A stretch of DNA of 62,228 nt from Gammaproteobacteria bacterium (GCA_947469285.1 CANIOW010000019.1:1-62228); one strand, 5' to 3'; positions 53,769 through 62,228 are shown, counted from the stretch's first letter. The notes: a model not told the origin generated them from the letters alone. Numbers and translations are program-made.

Positions 53769-54560
53769 ATGGAGCGTATGCGCCGCATACGTCTCCATCA
53801 GTTCACGGACTCGCACCTCTACGCCGATGCCAGCGGTGCGATGCGAGGGCAGCCAACGCTGCCCTCGCTGCTCTCGGCGGTGAGCCATGCCGGCCGCTAT
53901 GCGGCTCCAGATGCCATCTTGCTCACCGGCGATCTGGTTCACGATGAACCCGACGGCTATCGACACCTCGTGACCGTGTTCGGCCACTCACCCGTGCCCG
54001 TGCATGCACTGCCCGGCAATCATGACGACCCCGTGGCACTCGCCACCTGTCTGGCACAAGTCCCCTTCCAACTGGGCAGCGCAGCATTTTATGGCGCGTG
54101 GCAAGTGCTGTTCCTGTCGACCCATGTGCCTGACCGGGCAGAGGGGACGCTCGGCACGGCCGGTCTGCAGTCACTGGAAGCCCAACTACAGCAGCAGGCG
54201 CGGCCTTACACGCTCATCGTCATGCACCATCACCCCGTACCGGTCGGCAGCGCCTGGATTGATGCGTTGGGCCTCACCGATGCCGCGGCCTTCTGGCAGT
54301 TGGTAGACCGCTACCCACAGGTACGCGCCGTGCTCTGGGGTCACGTGCATCAGGCTTTCGACGGCGCGCGGCCGTCACCCAGCCACACCACCGGTGGCAA
54401 TGGCCCAGCCGCCGTCCGGCTGCTCGGCACGCCCTCCACCACCGTGCAGTTCCTGCCGGGCAGCGCCGAGTTTGCCGTAGACACCCGCGGCCCGGCCTGG
54501 CGATGGCTCGAACTACAGGCGGATGGCACGTTGGAGTCGGGCGTGGAATGGGTGGAGTGA
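53769..54560 (+). CDS. cpdA: 3',5'-cyclic AMP phosphodiesterase CpdA
   Basis: A 263-aa class III phosphodiesterase with a dinuclear metal site. Ligand motifs in order: FTDSHLYAD, LLTGDLVHDEPD, LPGNHDDP, VMHHHPVPVGS and VLWGHVHQAFD. It should lower cAMP and so counter the Crp regulator encoded at 27 kb. A second in-frame ATG at 53778 is a possible start. It begins 28 bp after ahcY but a functional tie to the SAM cycle is not evident. An 8-bp dyad (AATGGGTG/CACCCATT) spans its stop codon. Confidence 0.9.
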   Translation: MERMRRIRLHQFTDSHLYADASGAMRGQPTLPSLLSAVSHAGRYAAPDAILLTGDLVHDEPDGYRHLVTVFGHSPVPVHALPGNHDDPVALATCLAQVPFQLGSAAFYGAWQVLFLSTHVPDRAEGTLGTAGLQSLEAQLQQQARPYTLIVMHHHPVPVGSAWIDALGLTDAAAFWQLVDRYPQVRAVLWGHVHQAFDGARPSPSHTTGGNGPAAVRLLGTPSTTVQFLPGSAEFAVDTRGPAWRWLELQADGTLESGVEWVE

Positions 54561-54608
54561 GCCCACCCATTGGCACCAACGAAGGTTAAAGGCGCGGCGC
54601 GCGGCGCT

Positions 54609-54773
54609 CTAGCACTCGGCCAGATCGAAATCGGCCTTGATGGCGCCGCAATCAGGGCACATCCAATCGGCAGGAACATCCTCCCAGCGCGTGCCGGGTG
54701 CGATGCCGTGTTCGGGGGAGCCGGCCGCTTCGTCGTAGCGCCAACCGCAAATGAGGCAGATCCAAGTCTTCAT
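54609..54773 (-). CDS. rubA: Rubredoxin
   Basis: A 54-aa one-iron electron carrier. Two Cys pairs bind the Fe: [15 protein letters not shown] and [13 protein letters not shown], with the conserved [11 protein letters not shown] between them. It starts MKTW and ends LAEC. The gene is alone on its strand, between cpdA (convergent) and hemL (divergent, 53 bp). Rubredoxin next to hemL is common in gammaproteobacteria such as Pseudomonas. Partner proteins (rubredoxin reductase, alkane hydroxylase) are not in the window. Confidence 0.95.
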   Translation of the reverse strand: MKTWICLICGWRYDEAAGSPEHGIAPGTRWEDVPADWMCPDCGAIKADFDLAEC

Positions 54774-54826
54774 GGCGTGCAGAGGGTACTACACTATGGG
54801 CCTGTTCTGCCGTACCGGATGCCTTC

Positions 54827-56128
54827 ATGACCGACCCTCTACACGTCCGCGCCCGCTCCTCCGCTCTGTTCGCCGCCGCCGCCGCCGTCATCCCCGGCGG
54901 CGTCAATTCGCCGGTGCGCGCCTTTCGCAGCGTAGGCGGTCACCCGCTGTTTTTTGCCAAGGCCCGTGGCCCCTATGTGTGGAGCGAAGACGGCGACCGC
55001 TATGTCGACTATGTCGGCTCTTGGGGACCGATGATTCTGGGTCACGCCGACACCGCCGTCATTCGCGCCGTCCAAGAGACGGCAGCCAACGGACTGTCTT
55101 TTGGCGCGCCCACCGCTGCCGAAACCACGCTCGCACGTGCAGTGATCGAATGCGTCCCTTCCATGGATCTGGTGCGCTTTTGCTCCAGCGGCACCGAAGC
55201 CACCATGAGTGCGCTGCGCCTGGCCCGTGGCTTTACCGGCCGCGACCGGATCCTGAAATTTGAAGGCTGCTACCACGGCCACTCCGATTCATTACTGGTC
55301 AAAGCAGGTTCTGGCGCATTGACCCTGGGCGTACCCACCTCACCGGGCGTCCCTGCGGATCTGGCGAAACACACGTTAACGCTCCCCTATAACGATCTGG
55401 CGGCGGTGCGCGAACTGTTCGCCACCGACGGCGCCACCCTCGCCGCCGTGATCGTGGAGCCGGTAGCCGGCAACATGAATTGTGTGCTGCCTGCGCCGGG
55501 TTTCCTGGAGTTGCTGCGTGAGCAATGCACCCGACACGGTGCGGTGCTTATCTTTGACGAGGTGATGACCGGTTTTCGTGTGGCTCGCGGCGGCGCACAG
55601 CAATACTTCGGTGTCCGCCCGGACTTGACCACACTTGGCAAGATCATTGGCGGCGGCATGCCCGTGGGGGCTTTTGGCGGCCGGCGCGAGATCATGGAAT
55701 GGCTGTCGCCGTTGGGTCCGGTCTACCAGGCCGGCACGTTAAGCGGCAACCCCGTGGCCATGGCAGCCGGCTTGGCCACCCTGGCCGGTCTGAGTGTGCC
55801 TGGGTTCCATGAACGTCTGGCGGCCTTGACCGCACAGTTGTGCGCTGGCCTTGAAACCGCAGCTCGCGCTGCCGGTATTCCCTTTGTGACCACGCAAGTC
55901 CCCGGGATGTTCGGCCTGTACTTCACCGACCAAACCAGCATTACTTCGTTCGCTGATGTGCAGCGCTGTGATGTCACGCGCTTCCGCCATTTTTTCCATG
56001 CCATGCTGGATGAGGGCGTGTACCTCGCCCCTTCGGCGTATGAGGCGGGGTTCATCTCCGCGGTCCATGATGAGAGCACGATGGAGGCTACCTTCCGCGC
56101 AGCCCACGCTGCGTTTCGCCGCTGCTAA
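54827..56128 (+). CDS. hemL: Glutamate-1-semialdehyde 2,1-aminomutase
   Basis: A 433-aa PLP enzyme making 5-aminolevulinate for haem and tetrapyrroles. Motifs: [75 protein letters not shown] and the PLP Lys in [18 protein letters not shown]. Length is normal. The exported superoxide dismutase follows 10 bp downstream on the same strand. Confidence 0.97.
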   Translation: MTDPLHVRARSSALFAAAAAVIPGGVNSPVRAFRSVGGHPLFFAKARGPYVWSEDGDRYVDYVGSWGPMILGHADTAVIRAVQETAANGLSFGAPTAAETTLARAVIECVPSMDLVRFCSSGTEATMSALRLARGFTGRDRILKFEGCYHGHSDSLLVKAGSGALTLGVPTSPGVPADLAKHTLTLPYNDLAAVRELFATDGATLAAVIVEPVAGNMNCVLPAPGFLELLREQCTRHGAVLIFDEVMTGFRVARGGAQQYFGVRPDLTTLGKIIGGGMPVGAFGGRREIMEWLSPLGPVYQAGTLSGNPVAMAAGLATLAGLSVPGFHERLAALTAQLCAGLETAARAAGIPFVTTQVPGMFGLYFTDQTSITSFADVQRCDVTRFRHFFHAMLDEGVYLAPSAYEAGFISAVHDESTMEATFRAAHAAFRRC

Positions 56129-56138
56129 GGAGTGTTGC

Positions 56139-56891
56139 ATGAGTAACCGTCGCGAATTCCTCAGCCTGGCCACGACGCTGGCCACGACCTTGGCCGGCAC
56201 CCTCACCGCGGGGCTGTTAAGCCCACCGGCACAGGCGCAGCCCGCCACGGCCACCACCACGGCGACCGCAACGCCGGTGGCCGGCACGCCCGCCGTCGGC
56301 CCCTTCGCCTTGCCACCCCTACCCTATGCCGACACGGCTCTGGCGCCGGTCATCTCTGCCCAAACCGTTGGCTTCCACTACCACAAGCACCATCAGGGCT
56401 ATGTCGACACCGTGAACCGTCTGACTGCTGGAACCGCCATGGCGGCGCAACCGCTGGAGACGGTGATTCGCACCACGACGAGTGACCCGGCGCAAGCGGC
56501 CCTCTTCAACGCCGCCGCACAGGTGTGGAACCACAGCTTTTACTGGAACAGCCTGCGTCCTGACGGCGGCGGCACACCGCCACTGGCGTTGAAGACGCGA
56601 CTCGACAGTGCCTTTGGCAGTGTCGATGCCTGCCGCAAGGCACTGCTCGCCGCGGCCACCGCGCAGTTCGGTAGCGGCTGGGTGTGGCTGGTGGCTGACG
56701 GCGACCAGCTACGCGTTATCCGGACCCCCAATGCGGAGACCCCGCTCACGCAAGGCCTCAAGCCGCTACTCACGTTAGATGTCTGGGAGCATGCCTACTA
56801 CTTGGATTACCAGAATCGTCGTGCGGACTATGCGGCGGCCGTCATTGACCGGCTACTGAACTGGGAATTTGCGCTCAGCCAGCTGGGCTGA
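56139..56891 (+). CDS. Exported Fe/Mn superoxide dismutase (Tat signal)
   Basis: A 250-aa superoxide dismutase with an N-terminal extension. Residues 1-35 are a twin-arginine signal (NRREFLSLA, then an Ala/Leu/Thr H-region ending AQA), and residues about 36-58 are an Ala/Thr/Pro linker. The enzyme core starts [18 protein letters not shown]. Metal ligands: His in [11 protein letters not shown], His in [10 protein letters not shown], Asp and His in [24 protein letters not shown] is closer to Fe-type. Tat export would carry a folded, metallated enzyme to the periplasm. GGAG is about 8 nt before the ATG; it follows hemL. Confidence 0.93.
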   Translation: MSNRREFLSLATTLATTLAGTLTAGLLSPPAQAQPATATTTATATPVAGTPAVGPFALPPLPYADTALAPVISAQTVGFHYHKHHQGYVDTVNRLTAGTAMAAQPLETVIRTTTSDPAQAALFNAAAQVWNHSFYWNSLRPDGGGTPPLALKTRLDSAFGSVDACRKALLAAATAQFGSGWVWLVADGDQLRVIRTPNAETPLTQGLKPLLTLDVWEHAYYLDYQNRRADYAAAVIDRLLNWEFALSQLG

Positions 56892-56899
56892 CGCCGCCT

Positions 56900-57307
56900 T
56901 CACGGCGTGCCGCGTGGCACTTTGCGGCCCTGCCGCTCCAGCCGCGCCCGCACGCCCGCCCGCGTGCGCTGCAGCCGTGCCGCGATGAGGGTCAGCGGTT
57001 CACCGCCGTCAAAGGCCCGCAGCAGCTCTGCGTCTTGCCTGGCATCCCAAGGCTTGCCCACCTTCTCAGGTAGCCGCGCCCGCCGTTCCTGACGCAAGGC
57101 CACCGCATCCAGCGCGCTCAGCGCGCACCACAGCGCCGCATTCACCGCGGGCTCACGGCAAAGATGCTCGGCCGGCAATGGCTGAGCGCTGAAAGGATGA
57201 TGCCCGGCGACCAGCGACTCGAGAATCGCCGCTGCGCCACCACCGGACGGGCCATCGGACTGGCCGCCCCGCGAGTCGGTCATGGGAACCGAAAATACCA
57301 TTGTCAT
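56900..57307 (-). CDS. Small protein with a C-terminal Myb/HTH-like domain
   Basis: A 135-aa protein of unknown function. The C-terminal about 45 residues (KPWDARQDAELLRAFDGGEP, then LTLIAARLQRTRAGVRARLE) have the spacing of a Myb/SANT-like helical domain with a conserved Trp and an Arg-rich last helix, suggesting DNA binding. The N-terminal half is Gly/Ala-rich and unstructured. ATG 57307 has GAGG about 8 nt upstream; ATG 57283 is an alternative. It converges on the SOD gene with a 8-bp gap and is divergent from the CPBP gene. Confidence 0.7.
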   Translation of the reverse strand: MTMVFSVPMTDSRGGQSDGPSGGGAAAILESLVAGHHPFSAQPLPAEHLCREPAVNAALWCALSALDAVALRQERRARLPEKVGKPWDARQDAELLRAFDGGEPLTLIAARLQRTRAGVRARLERQGRKVPRGTP

Positions 57308-57418
57308 CGCTGGACCTCTTAGACACTGTGATGAGACTGCAGTGAGACTACGGCGGTGGCAGGCGAACGCCATGCGCAAAAGTGGCGTGTTTGCCGCAAA
57401 ACGCTTACCTTCAGCAGC

Positions 57419-58306
57419 ATGCGTTCTTTTTCTGCGTTTCTATGCACCATCCTCGGTACTTTGGTACTGGCCGCCCTGCTCACCGGGCCGCTCTACCTCG
57501 CCGTCCACCCACTGCTGCCCGAGGTGCCGTTCAACAAGCTCGCCAGCCGCCTGTGGCAACTGACGATGGTGGGAGGCGTGGCGCTGGTGGTGTGGCGTCT
57601 GCGCCTGCGCGGCAAGGCCGCTTGGGGTTATGGGCTGCCGCGCCCACGCTTCCTGCGCCAACTCGTCTTGGGTCTAGCGCTCGGGCTGCTCACCATGCTG
57701 CCGGTGGCCACCCTGGTGCTGGGCTTAGCGCTGCGTCTCCCAGAAGCGGGCCTGGACAGCGCCCGACTGCTGCAGCTGCTCTGCAGCGGCGCCCTCACCG
57801 GACTGGCCGTCGGCTTTCTCGAGGAAACCTTCTTTCGCGGCCTGCTGCTAGGGGCGGTTCGTCGCGAGCTGCCGGCTACCGTGGCCGTGCTGCTGACCTC
57901 CCTGCTCTACGCCAGTCTGCACTTCCTGGCGCGCGCCAAAATTCCGGCGGCGGAAGTCCATGCTGGTAGCGGCATCGACCTGCTGGCGCTGTCCTTGCGG
58001 CATTTTGCCGCGCCACTGACCATGCTCGACAGCTTGCTGGCCCTGACGGCCGTGGGTAGCTTGCTGGCGCTGGCGCGTTTGTGGACCGGCAGTATCGCGC
58101 TCAGTATTGGCTTGCACGCCGGGTGGGTCTGGGTGATGAAACTGACCGTCGGCGCGACCCAACTGAACCCCAGCGCAACACACGCCGCGCTCATCAGCCC
58201 CATCGACGGGTTTACCGGCTGGCTGGTCTTGGCATGGACGACAGCGTTGATCCTGATGGTCTGGGTATTCCGCCGGCGCTTCAACGCGCTGCGCGCACGG
58301 TTCTAG
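57419..58306 (+). CDS. CPBP family intramembrane glutamic endopeptidase
   Basis: A 295-aa integral membrane protease of the CAAX/ABI (CPBP) family. About eight hydrophobic helices are visible. Catalytic residues: Glu-Glu in FLEETFFRGLLLGAV, His in YASLHFLARA, and His-Ala-Gly-Trp in LSIGLHAGWVWV, the three family motifs in order. The exact target is unknown in most bacteria. ATG 57419 starts directly at the first membrane segment. It converges on the LON-domain gene 7 bp away. Confidence 0.9.
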   Translation: MRSFSAFLCTILGTLVLAALLTGPLYLAVHPLLPEVPFNKLASRLWQLTMVGGVALVVWRLRLRGKAAWGYGLPRPRFLRQLVLGLALGLLTMLPVATLVLGLALRLPEAGLDSARLLQLLCSGALTGLAVGFLEETFFRGLLLGAVRRELPATVAVLLTSLLYASLHFLARAKIPAAEVHAGSGIDLLALSLRHFAAPLTMLDSLLALTAVGSLLALARLWTGSIALSIGLHAGWVWVMKLTVGATQLNPSATHAALISPIDGFTGWLVLAWTTALILMVWVFRRRFNALRARF

Positions 58307-58313
58307 TCCACGG

Positions 58314-58901
58314 CTAGTTAGCGCCGCGCACCAAGGGCATCAGTTGCGCCAGTCGCGCCACCGGGTCATCCACCTCTAGTAACGCCTGACGTTCGAATGG
58401 CTCCATCGACAAGACCTCAGCGAGCCGTGCACCCACCCAACCAGCATCTTGGTAGTCGGCGGGGAGAGCGGCATACTCAGCGCCGAGCTCGGGCATCAGC
58501 CGCTCGAGAATATCGGCGAGCAACGCGTACTCCAGTGGCACCCGCACCCGCGGCAGCGGTGGCAAGTCCTCCACCTCGCCCATATTCAGGCCATCTGCCT
58601 CCCGCCAGGCACGCAGGATCCGAAAACGTTCCTGGCCGCGGGCAGTAATACCGAGCAGGCCGTCGGGTAAACGGTCAAAGTCGATAACGCGCACCTCGGT
58701 GCCCACACCCATGGTTGCTGCCGCCGCCGTCTTACCCACCTCACTGCCACGCGCGAGCAACACCACACCAAAGCCGGTGTCGTCTTTCATGCAGCGTTTG
58801 ATCATGTCCACGTAGCGCGCCTCGAAAATACGCAGCGGCAACGGACCACCAGGAAACACCAGGCTTCCCAGCGGAAACAACGGTAGAACACGACTGTTCA
58901 C
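58314..58901 (-). CDS. LON substrate-binding domain protein
   Basis: A 195-aa protein containing only the N-terminal substrate-binding domain of Lon: LPLFPLGSLVFPGGPLPLRIFEARYVDMI, where the P-L-F-P-L start is diagnostic, then GFGVVLLARGSEVG and a C-terminal helical bundle. It lacks the AAA+ and Ser-Lys peptidase parts of Lon, as is common for this stand-alone family. The function is unknown. Its start overlaps the end of mpl by 4 nt, so it is probably coupled to it. Confidence 0.9.
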   Translation of the reverse strand: MNSRVLPLFPLGSLVFPGGPLPLRIFEARYVDMIKRCMKDDTGFGVVLLARGSEVGKTAAAATMGVGTEVRVIDFDRLPDGLLGITARGQERFRILRAWREADGLNMGEVEDLPPLPRVRVPLEYALLADILERLMPELGAEYAALPADYQDAGWVGARLAEVLSMEPFERQALLEVDDPVARLAQLMPLVRGAN

Positions 58902-60316
58902 GGCAAGCCCACGCCGTCGGCGGCAGCCGCTGGCTGCGCGGTTGCAGCCAAGGCCTGCAGCAGCCGACCATGCAAACCACCAAAGCCACCATTACTCATC
59001 ACCAGCACGTGATCGCCGGCCTGTGCCCGCGCTGCGATCAGCTCGGCTAAAGCGCCCACCTCCAGCGACAAGTGGCCACGACCCCCTAGTGCAGCGCAGA
59101 CCGGCGCTAAATCCCAATCCAGACCCGGCGGCTGGTACAGGAATACCGCGTCGGCAAGGGCCAGCGATGCAGCCAACTGATCACGATGAATGCCGAGCCG
59201 CATGGTATTGGAGCGTGGCTCCAACACGGCCAAGATACGTGCACGCCCCGCTCGCTGGCGCAGTCCGTCTAAGGTCGTGGCAATCGCCGTCGGGTGATGC
59301 GCAAAATCGTCGTAGACAGTCACGCCGCGGACCGTGCCACGCACCTCCATACGTCGCTTCACACCACGAAAGGCCCCGAGCGCGGCCATACCAGCGGCCA
59401 GTGGCACGCCCGCATGCTGCGCTGCCAGCAATGCCGCCAACGCGTTTTCCGCATTGTGGGCACCCATGAGGGCCGTCTCCAGCGGCCAATGCACTGTTCC
59501 GCGCAACGACTCCCCCTCCAGCACATCGAAGGATGACCACTCCGGAGTCACGGGCCGTACCCACCAGTCTTGCGCGAGGGTCGGTGCGGTGCCAAAGCCC
59601 ATGATCGGCGTCCATGCGCCCATCGCTAAGACCCGCGCCAGATGTGGCGCCCCGCGATTTACCACCAACAGTCCATGGCCTGGCACGGTACGCACCAAAT
59701 GGTGGAACTGCCGCTCAATCGCTGCGACATCCGGATAGATGTCCGCATGGTCATATTCAAGGTTGTTGAGAATGACGGTGCGCGGACGGTAATGCACAAA
59801 TTTGGCGCGTTTGTCGAAAAACGCCGTGTCGTATTCATCCGCCTCCACCACGAAGTGTCGGCCCATGCCCAGACGCGCGCTCACCCCGAAATTAGCCGGA
59901 ATGCCGCCCACCAAAAACCCCGGCTGCAAGCCGGCGTGCTCAAGGATCCACGCCACCATGCTGGTGGTGGTGGTCTTCCCATGCGTACCTGCCACGGCAA
60001 TGACCCAGCGGTTCTGCAGCACGTGGGCGGCAAGCCACTCGGGACCAGAAACGTAGTTCAGTCCCTGCTCCAGCACCGCTTCCACCAGCGGATTGCCGCG
60101 ACTCATGACATTGCCGATGACCACCACATCGGGCCGTGGCTCCAGCTGCAGAGGATCAAAGCCTTCCACCAGGCCAATCCCGAGCGCCTCCAGCTGCGTA
60201 CTCATCGGCGGGTAAACATTGCGGTCACTGCCGGTCACACGATGGCCCGCCGACTGGGCGAGCGCCGCGATGCCTCCCATGAAAGTCCCGCAAACACCGA
60301 GGATATGCACGTGCAT
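58898..60316 (-). CDS. mpl: UDP-N-acetylmuramate:L-alanyl-gamma-D-glutamyl-meso-diaminopimelate ligase
   Basis: A 472-aa Mur ligase that attaches the recycled murein tripeptide to UDP-MurNAc. It starts MHVHILGVCGTFMGGIAAL, then TGSDRNVYPPMST, the ATP loop VAGTHGKTTTTSMVAW, VVEADEYDTAFFDKR and YDDFAHHPTAIATTLD. ATG 60316 has AAGGAAG about 8 nt upstream and matches the family start; ATG 60337 overlaps the upstream gene by 4 nt (ATGA) and would add seven residues. It recycles fragments such as those released by MepK-like enzymes (4.7 kb). Confidence 0.95.
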   Translation of the reverse strand: MHVHILGVCGTFMGGIAALAQSAGHRVTGSDRNVYPPMSTQLEALGIGLVEGFDPLQLEPRPDVVVIGNVMSRGNPLVEAVLEQGLNYVSGPEWLAAHVLQNRWVIAVAGTHGKTTTTSMVAWILEHAGLQPGFLVGGIPANFGVSARLGMGRHFVVEADEYDTAFFDKRAKFVHYRPRTVILNNLEYDHADIYPDVAAIERQFHHLVRTVPGHGLLVVNRGAPHLARVLAMGAWTPIMGFGTAPTLAQDWWVRPVTPEWSSFDVLEGESLRGTVHWPLETALMGAHNAENALAALLAAQHAGVPLAAGMAALGAFRGVKRRMEVRGTVRGVTVYDDFAHHPTAIATTLDGLRQRAGRARILAVLEPRSNTMRLGIHRDQLAASLALADAVFLYQPPGLDWDLAPVCAALGGRGHLSLEVGALAELIAARAQAGDHVLVMSNGGFGGLHGRLLQALAATAQPAAAADGVGLP

Positions 60317-60333
60317 CTCAGGGCTTCCTTGGC

Positions 60334-60849
60334 TCATGCGGCGGCTGCCGGGAGGTTAAACCACTGCGATACGGCGATCGACAGCATGAGATTGGCAAAG
60401 GTGAGCGGCACCGACCGCCACGGACTACATTCCAAGGCCTGACGCAGGATGTGTTCGGTGACAAACAGCGAGGCCACCAGCAGCATGGTGAACAACAAGT
60501 CCAGCAGCCACTGCAGCGGCGACCAGCCGGTTTGCGCGAGCAACACGAAACCATAGGCCGGCAAGGTCAGCAGCAAGCCGACACCACACAAGGCGGTAAA
60601 GCTTTGCTGGAAGCGGCGCGGATGGCCGCCGAGCACCAACACCAGCGCCAGAAAACCAGCGGAGGCGGCGAAATCTGCCACCGTACGCACCAACCAGCGC
60701 CCATCCGGGACCGCCATGGCGACGTAGGCCGCATTCGCCAGCAGCCCGCACAGGACCACCACCAGGCCAAAGGACCACGAGGACGGCAGGTCCTGCGGAC
60801 CTTTGCGGCGCAGCAGGATGTCGATGAAGAGGCGGAACAGGGAGTGCAT
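60334..60849 (-). CDS. Hypothetical four-helix membrane protein
   Basis: A 171-aa integral membrane protein of unknown function, with four or five hydrophobic segments (FGLVVVLCGLLANAAYVAM, FAASAGFLALVLVLGG, CGVGLLLTLPAYGFVLLA, LLFTMLLVASLFVTEHILR). I do not recognise a named family. It begins 35 bp from the divergent rnd start and precedes mpl, with which it is probably cotranscribed; the functional link is unclear. Confidence 0.8.
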   Translation of the reverse strand: MHSLFRLFIDILLRRKGPQDLPSSWSFGLVVVLCGLLANAAYVAMAVPDGRWLVRTVADFAASAGFLALVLVLGGHPRRFQQSFTALCGVGLLLTLPAYGFVLLAQTGWSPLQWLLDLLFTMLLVASLFVTEHILRQALECSPWRSVPLTFANLMLSIAVSQWFNLPAAAA

Positions 60850-60884
60850 ACTGCGCCTAGTGTAACTGCCGGAACTGCCACCCC

Positions 60885-62069
60885 GTGATCGATGCCCCCG
60901 CTCTTGACCCTGTCGCTGCCGTCGTCCCCCCGGTTGCCCCCTTCATTCGCGATGCCGACAGCCTCGCCACCCTGGTAGGCAGTCTGCTGCGGGCACCGCG
61001 TCTGGCGCTGGACACCGAGTTCATGCGCGAACGCACCTATCTGGCTGAACTGGCCCTATTGCAGCTGTGTGACGGCGGCACCCCCGCGCTGGTCGACCCG
61101 CTGGCCGGTCTCGATCTGCAGCCCCTGATGGCCTGCCTCGCCGATCCTGGCCGAACCAAAGTGCTGCATGCGGCACGGCAGGACCTCGAAGTGCTGCTCC
61201 CGCTCACCGGCCAGCCGTTGGCTCCCGTACTCGACACCCAAGTGGCGGCGGCGCTCGCCGGCCACGCACCCCAAGTGGGCTATGGCGAGCTAGTGTTCAA
61301 GGAACTGGGCGTGGCGCTCGAAAAAGGTCAGGCCCGCACCGACTGGTTGCGTCGCCCCCTGAGCTTGGCGCAATCCACCTACGCTGCCGACGATGTGCGT
61401 TATCTGCTGCCGCTGGCTGGCCGCCTGCTCGCCCGCCTTGGCGAACTCGGACGGCTCGGCTGGCTGGCCGAAGAGACGGCGGCCCTTGCCGACCCACGGC
61501 TGTATACCGTCGACCCGGCCACGGCTTGGCAGCGACTGAAGGGCATCGAAGCTTGCCCGCCCCGTGAGCAAGCCCGACTGCAGGCACTGGCTGCCTGGCG
61601 CGAAAGCCGGGCGCTGCGGCGCAATCTGCCACGCAGCTGGGTGCTTGCAGACGACCTCCTGCGTGAAATCGGTCGCCGTGCGCCCGCGAATCTGGACGCA
61701 TTACGGGCATTGCAGTTGCTGCAAGAGCGCACGCTCGACAAGTTGGGCGATGAAATCATGGCGGCGTTGGCGGTGGGCGAAGCGGCGGCTATCGATGGAC
61801 TGGTGCAGCGTCTGGACACGCGGCCTTCTGCCACCGAAAAGGCCATGGCCGCCCGACTGAGCAACACCCTGAAAACGGTCGGCGCCGCATACCAACTGGC
61901 ACCGGAGCTATTGGCCACGCAGCGCGAACTGCGCGTCTTGGCCCGCGCCGCCGTCGGCCCCGAGGCCACGCCCGGGCAGGAACCCGCCGGCCTGCCCTGC
62001 CTGCGCGGCTGGCGCCGCGCCGTGGTCGGCGAACGCCTACTGGCCAGTCGCGCAGAGATTTTCAGCTAA
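60885..62069 (+). CDS. rnd: Ribonuclease D
   Basis: A 394-aa 3'-5' exoribonuclease that trims tRNA precursors and other stable RNA. The DEDD exonuclease motifs are visible: LALDTEFMRERTY (Asp, Glu), KVLHAARQDLEVLL, and the Tyr-containing AQSTYAADDVRYLLPL. A C-terminal HRDC domain follows (REQARLQALAAWRESRALRR, LPRSWVLADDLLREIGRRAP). The start is GTG 60885; the preceding sequence has no better ATG. It converges on adk with a 16-bp gap. Confidence 0.94.
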   Translation: MIDAPALDPVAAVVPPVAPFIRDADSLATLVGSLLRAPRLALDTEFMRERTYLAELALLQLCDGGTPALVDPLAGLDLQPLMACLADPGRTKVLHAARQDLEVLLPLTGQPLAPVLDTQVAAALAGHAPQVGYGELVFKELGVALEKGQARTDWLRRPLSLAQSTYAADDVRYLLPLAGRLLARLGELGRLGWLAEETAALADPRLYTVDPATAWQRLKGIEACPPREQARLQALAAWRESRALRRNLPRSWVLADDLLREIGRRAPANLDALRALQLLQERTLDKLGDEIMAALAVGEAAAIDGLVQRLDTRPSATEKAMAARLSNTLKTVGAAYQLAPELLATQRELRVLARAAVGPEATPGQEPAGLPCLRGWRRAVVGERLLASRAEIFS

Positions 62070-62085
62070 CCGCAGAGGCGCGGCC

Positions 62086-62228
62086 TCAGCCGCGGATTGC
62101 CGACTCCAGGCGGATGAAAACCTCGGTCATCGGGCCATCCGCATCCACGCGCCGCAGCAAACCACGGGCGCCGTAGTAGTCCACCAGCGGCGCTGTCTGC
62201 TGCTCGTAGGCGTCCAGCCGGTTGCCGA
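62086..62228 (-). CDS. adk: Adenylate kinase, 3' end only
   Basis: The last 46 codons of a gene running off the right edge. The reading RLDAYEQQTAPLVDYY, GLLRRVDADGPMTEV and the end IRLESAIRG match the C-terminal helix and strand of adenylate kinase, which interconverts 2 ADP with ATP and AMP. The stop TGA is at 62086-62088. Only the C-terminus is seen, so nothing can be said of the lid or active site. Confidence 0.82.
   Translation of the reverse strand, partial: GNRLDAYEQQTAPLVDYYGARGLLRRVDADGPMTEVFIRLESAIRG

Noticed and set aside
52883-53788. Minus-strand 301-aa open frame opposite ahcY
   Set aside because: Antisense shadow of a highly conserved gene; the translated product has no known domain.
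54547-54571. Terminator spanning the cpdA stop codon (AATGGGTG/CACCCATT)
   Set aside because: The stem overlaps coding sequence and no T-run follows; too weak to list as a terminator.
1-62228. Mobile elements, prophage or defence islands
   Set aside because: No transposase, integrase, restriction, abortive infection or phage structural gene is recognisable, and gene order is conserved housekeeping throughout.

Overview
The window reads as ordinary chromosome from a GC-rich gammaproteobacterium. Three syntenic blocks point there: ygfB-pepP-ubiH-ubiI divergent from a coiled-coil gene, zapA, 6S RNA and the 5-formyl-THF ligase gene (as in Escherichia coli and relatives); pmbA divergent from darP; and rplM-rpsI. 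It also has a Crp/Vfr-type regulator, CpdA, Mpl and ubiquinone (not only menaquinone) enzymes, so an aerobic ubiquinone-using bacterium is likely. I cannot fix the genus. I see no insertion sequence, prophage, CRISPR array or integrated island. Coding density is very high, with many 4-nt ATGA overlaps.

Layout. 0-3 kb: secreted subtilase with a nine-copy GYLWNN C-terminal repeat, HIT protein, lipoprotein cytochrome c. 3-5.3 kb: L,D-transpeptidase facing a MepK-like endopeptidase. 5.3-13 kb (minus): PLP decarboxylase, TsaC/Sua5, DUF72, a double-HtrA (Nma111-like) protease, PfkB kinase, diacylglycerol kinase. 13-15.3 kb (plus): Csp1-like copper storage protein, ispG, phhB. 15.2-19.8 kb (minus): ubiI, ubiH, pepP, ygfB. 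19.8-24 kb (plus): coiled-coil protein, zapA, 6S RNA, formyl-THF cyclo-ligase, EVE protein, a 22-residue Lys/Ala peptide gene, rpiA, SBF-like transporter. 24-26.3 kb (minus): DUF1254/DUF1214 pair, tRNA-Gln(CUG), rpsI, rplM. 26.3-28 kb (plus): coq7, crp. 28-29.8 kb (minus): rpe, orphan MbcA/ParS-type antitoxin-like gene, djlA. 29.9-34.6 kb: purC, then a minus-strand ABC exporter operon headed by a signal-less BtuF-like protein. 34.6-42.9 kb: YihY, pmbA, darP, purE, purK, ExeA-FHA ATPase, patatin, peroxiredoxin. 42.9-50.8 kb (minus): VWA/MoxR pair and a lower glycolysis cluster tkt-gap-pgk-pyk. 51-53.7 kb (plus): metK, SAH riboswitch, ahcY. 53.8-62.2 kb: cpdA, rubredoxin, hemL, exported Fe-SOD, Myb-like protein, CPBP protease, LON-domain protein, mpl, a membrane protein, rnd, and the 3' end of adk.

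How it fits together. UbiH, UbiI-like and Coq7 together would cover the three ring hydroxylations of aerobic ubiquinone synthesis, with Coq7 making a separate UbiF unnecessary. metK and ahcY form a SAM/SAH segment whose second gene carries a complete SAH riboswitch. Crp and CpdA supply a cAMP receptor and a cAMP phosphodiesterase. The L,D-transpeptidase, MepK-like protein and Mpl act on peptidoglycan 3-3 crosslinks and murein peptide recycling. No stretch longer than about 300 bases lacks a gene; the longest between protein genes (20421-20719) holds 6S RNA. No complete new multi-gene system stands out. The best candidates for novelty are single loci: the GYLWNN subtilase, the bacterial double HtrA, the 22-aa basic peptide, the orphan antitoxin-like gene, the ExeA-FHA fusion and the leaderless BtuF-like protein in an exporter operon.
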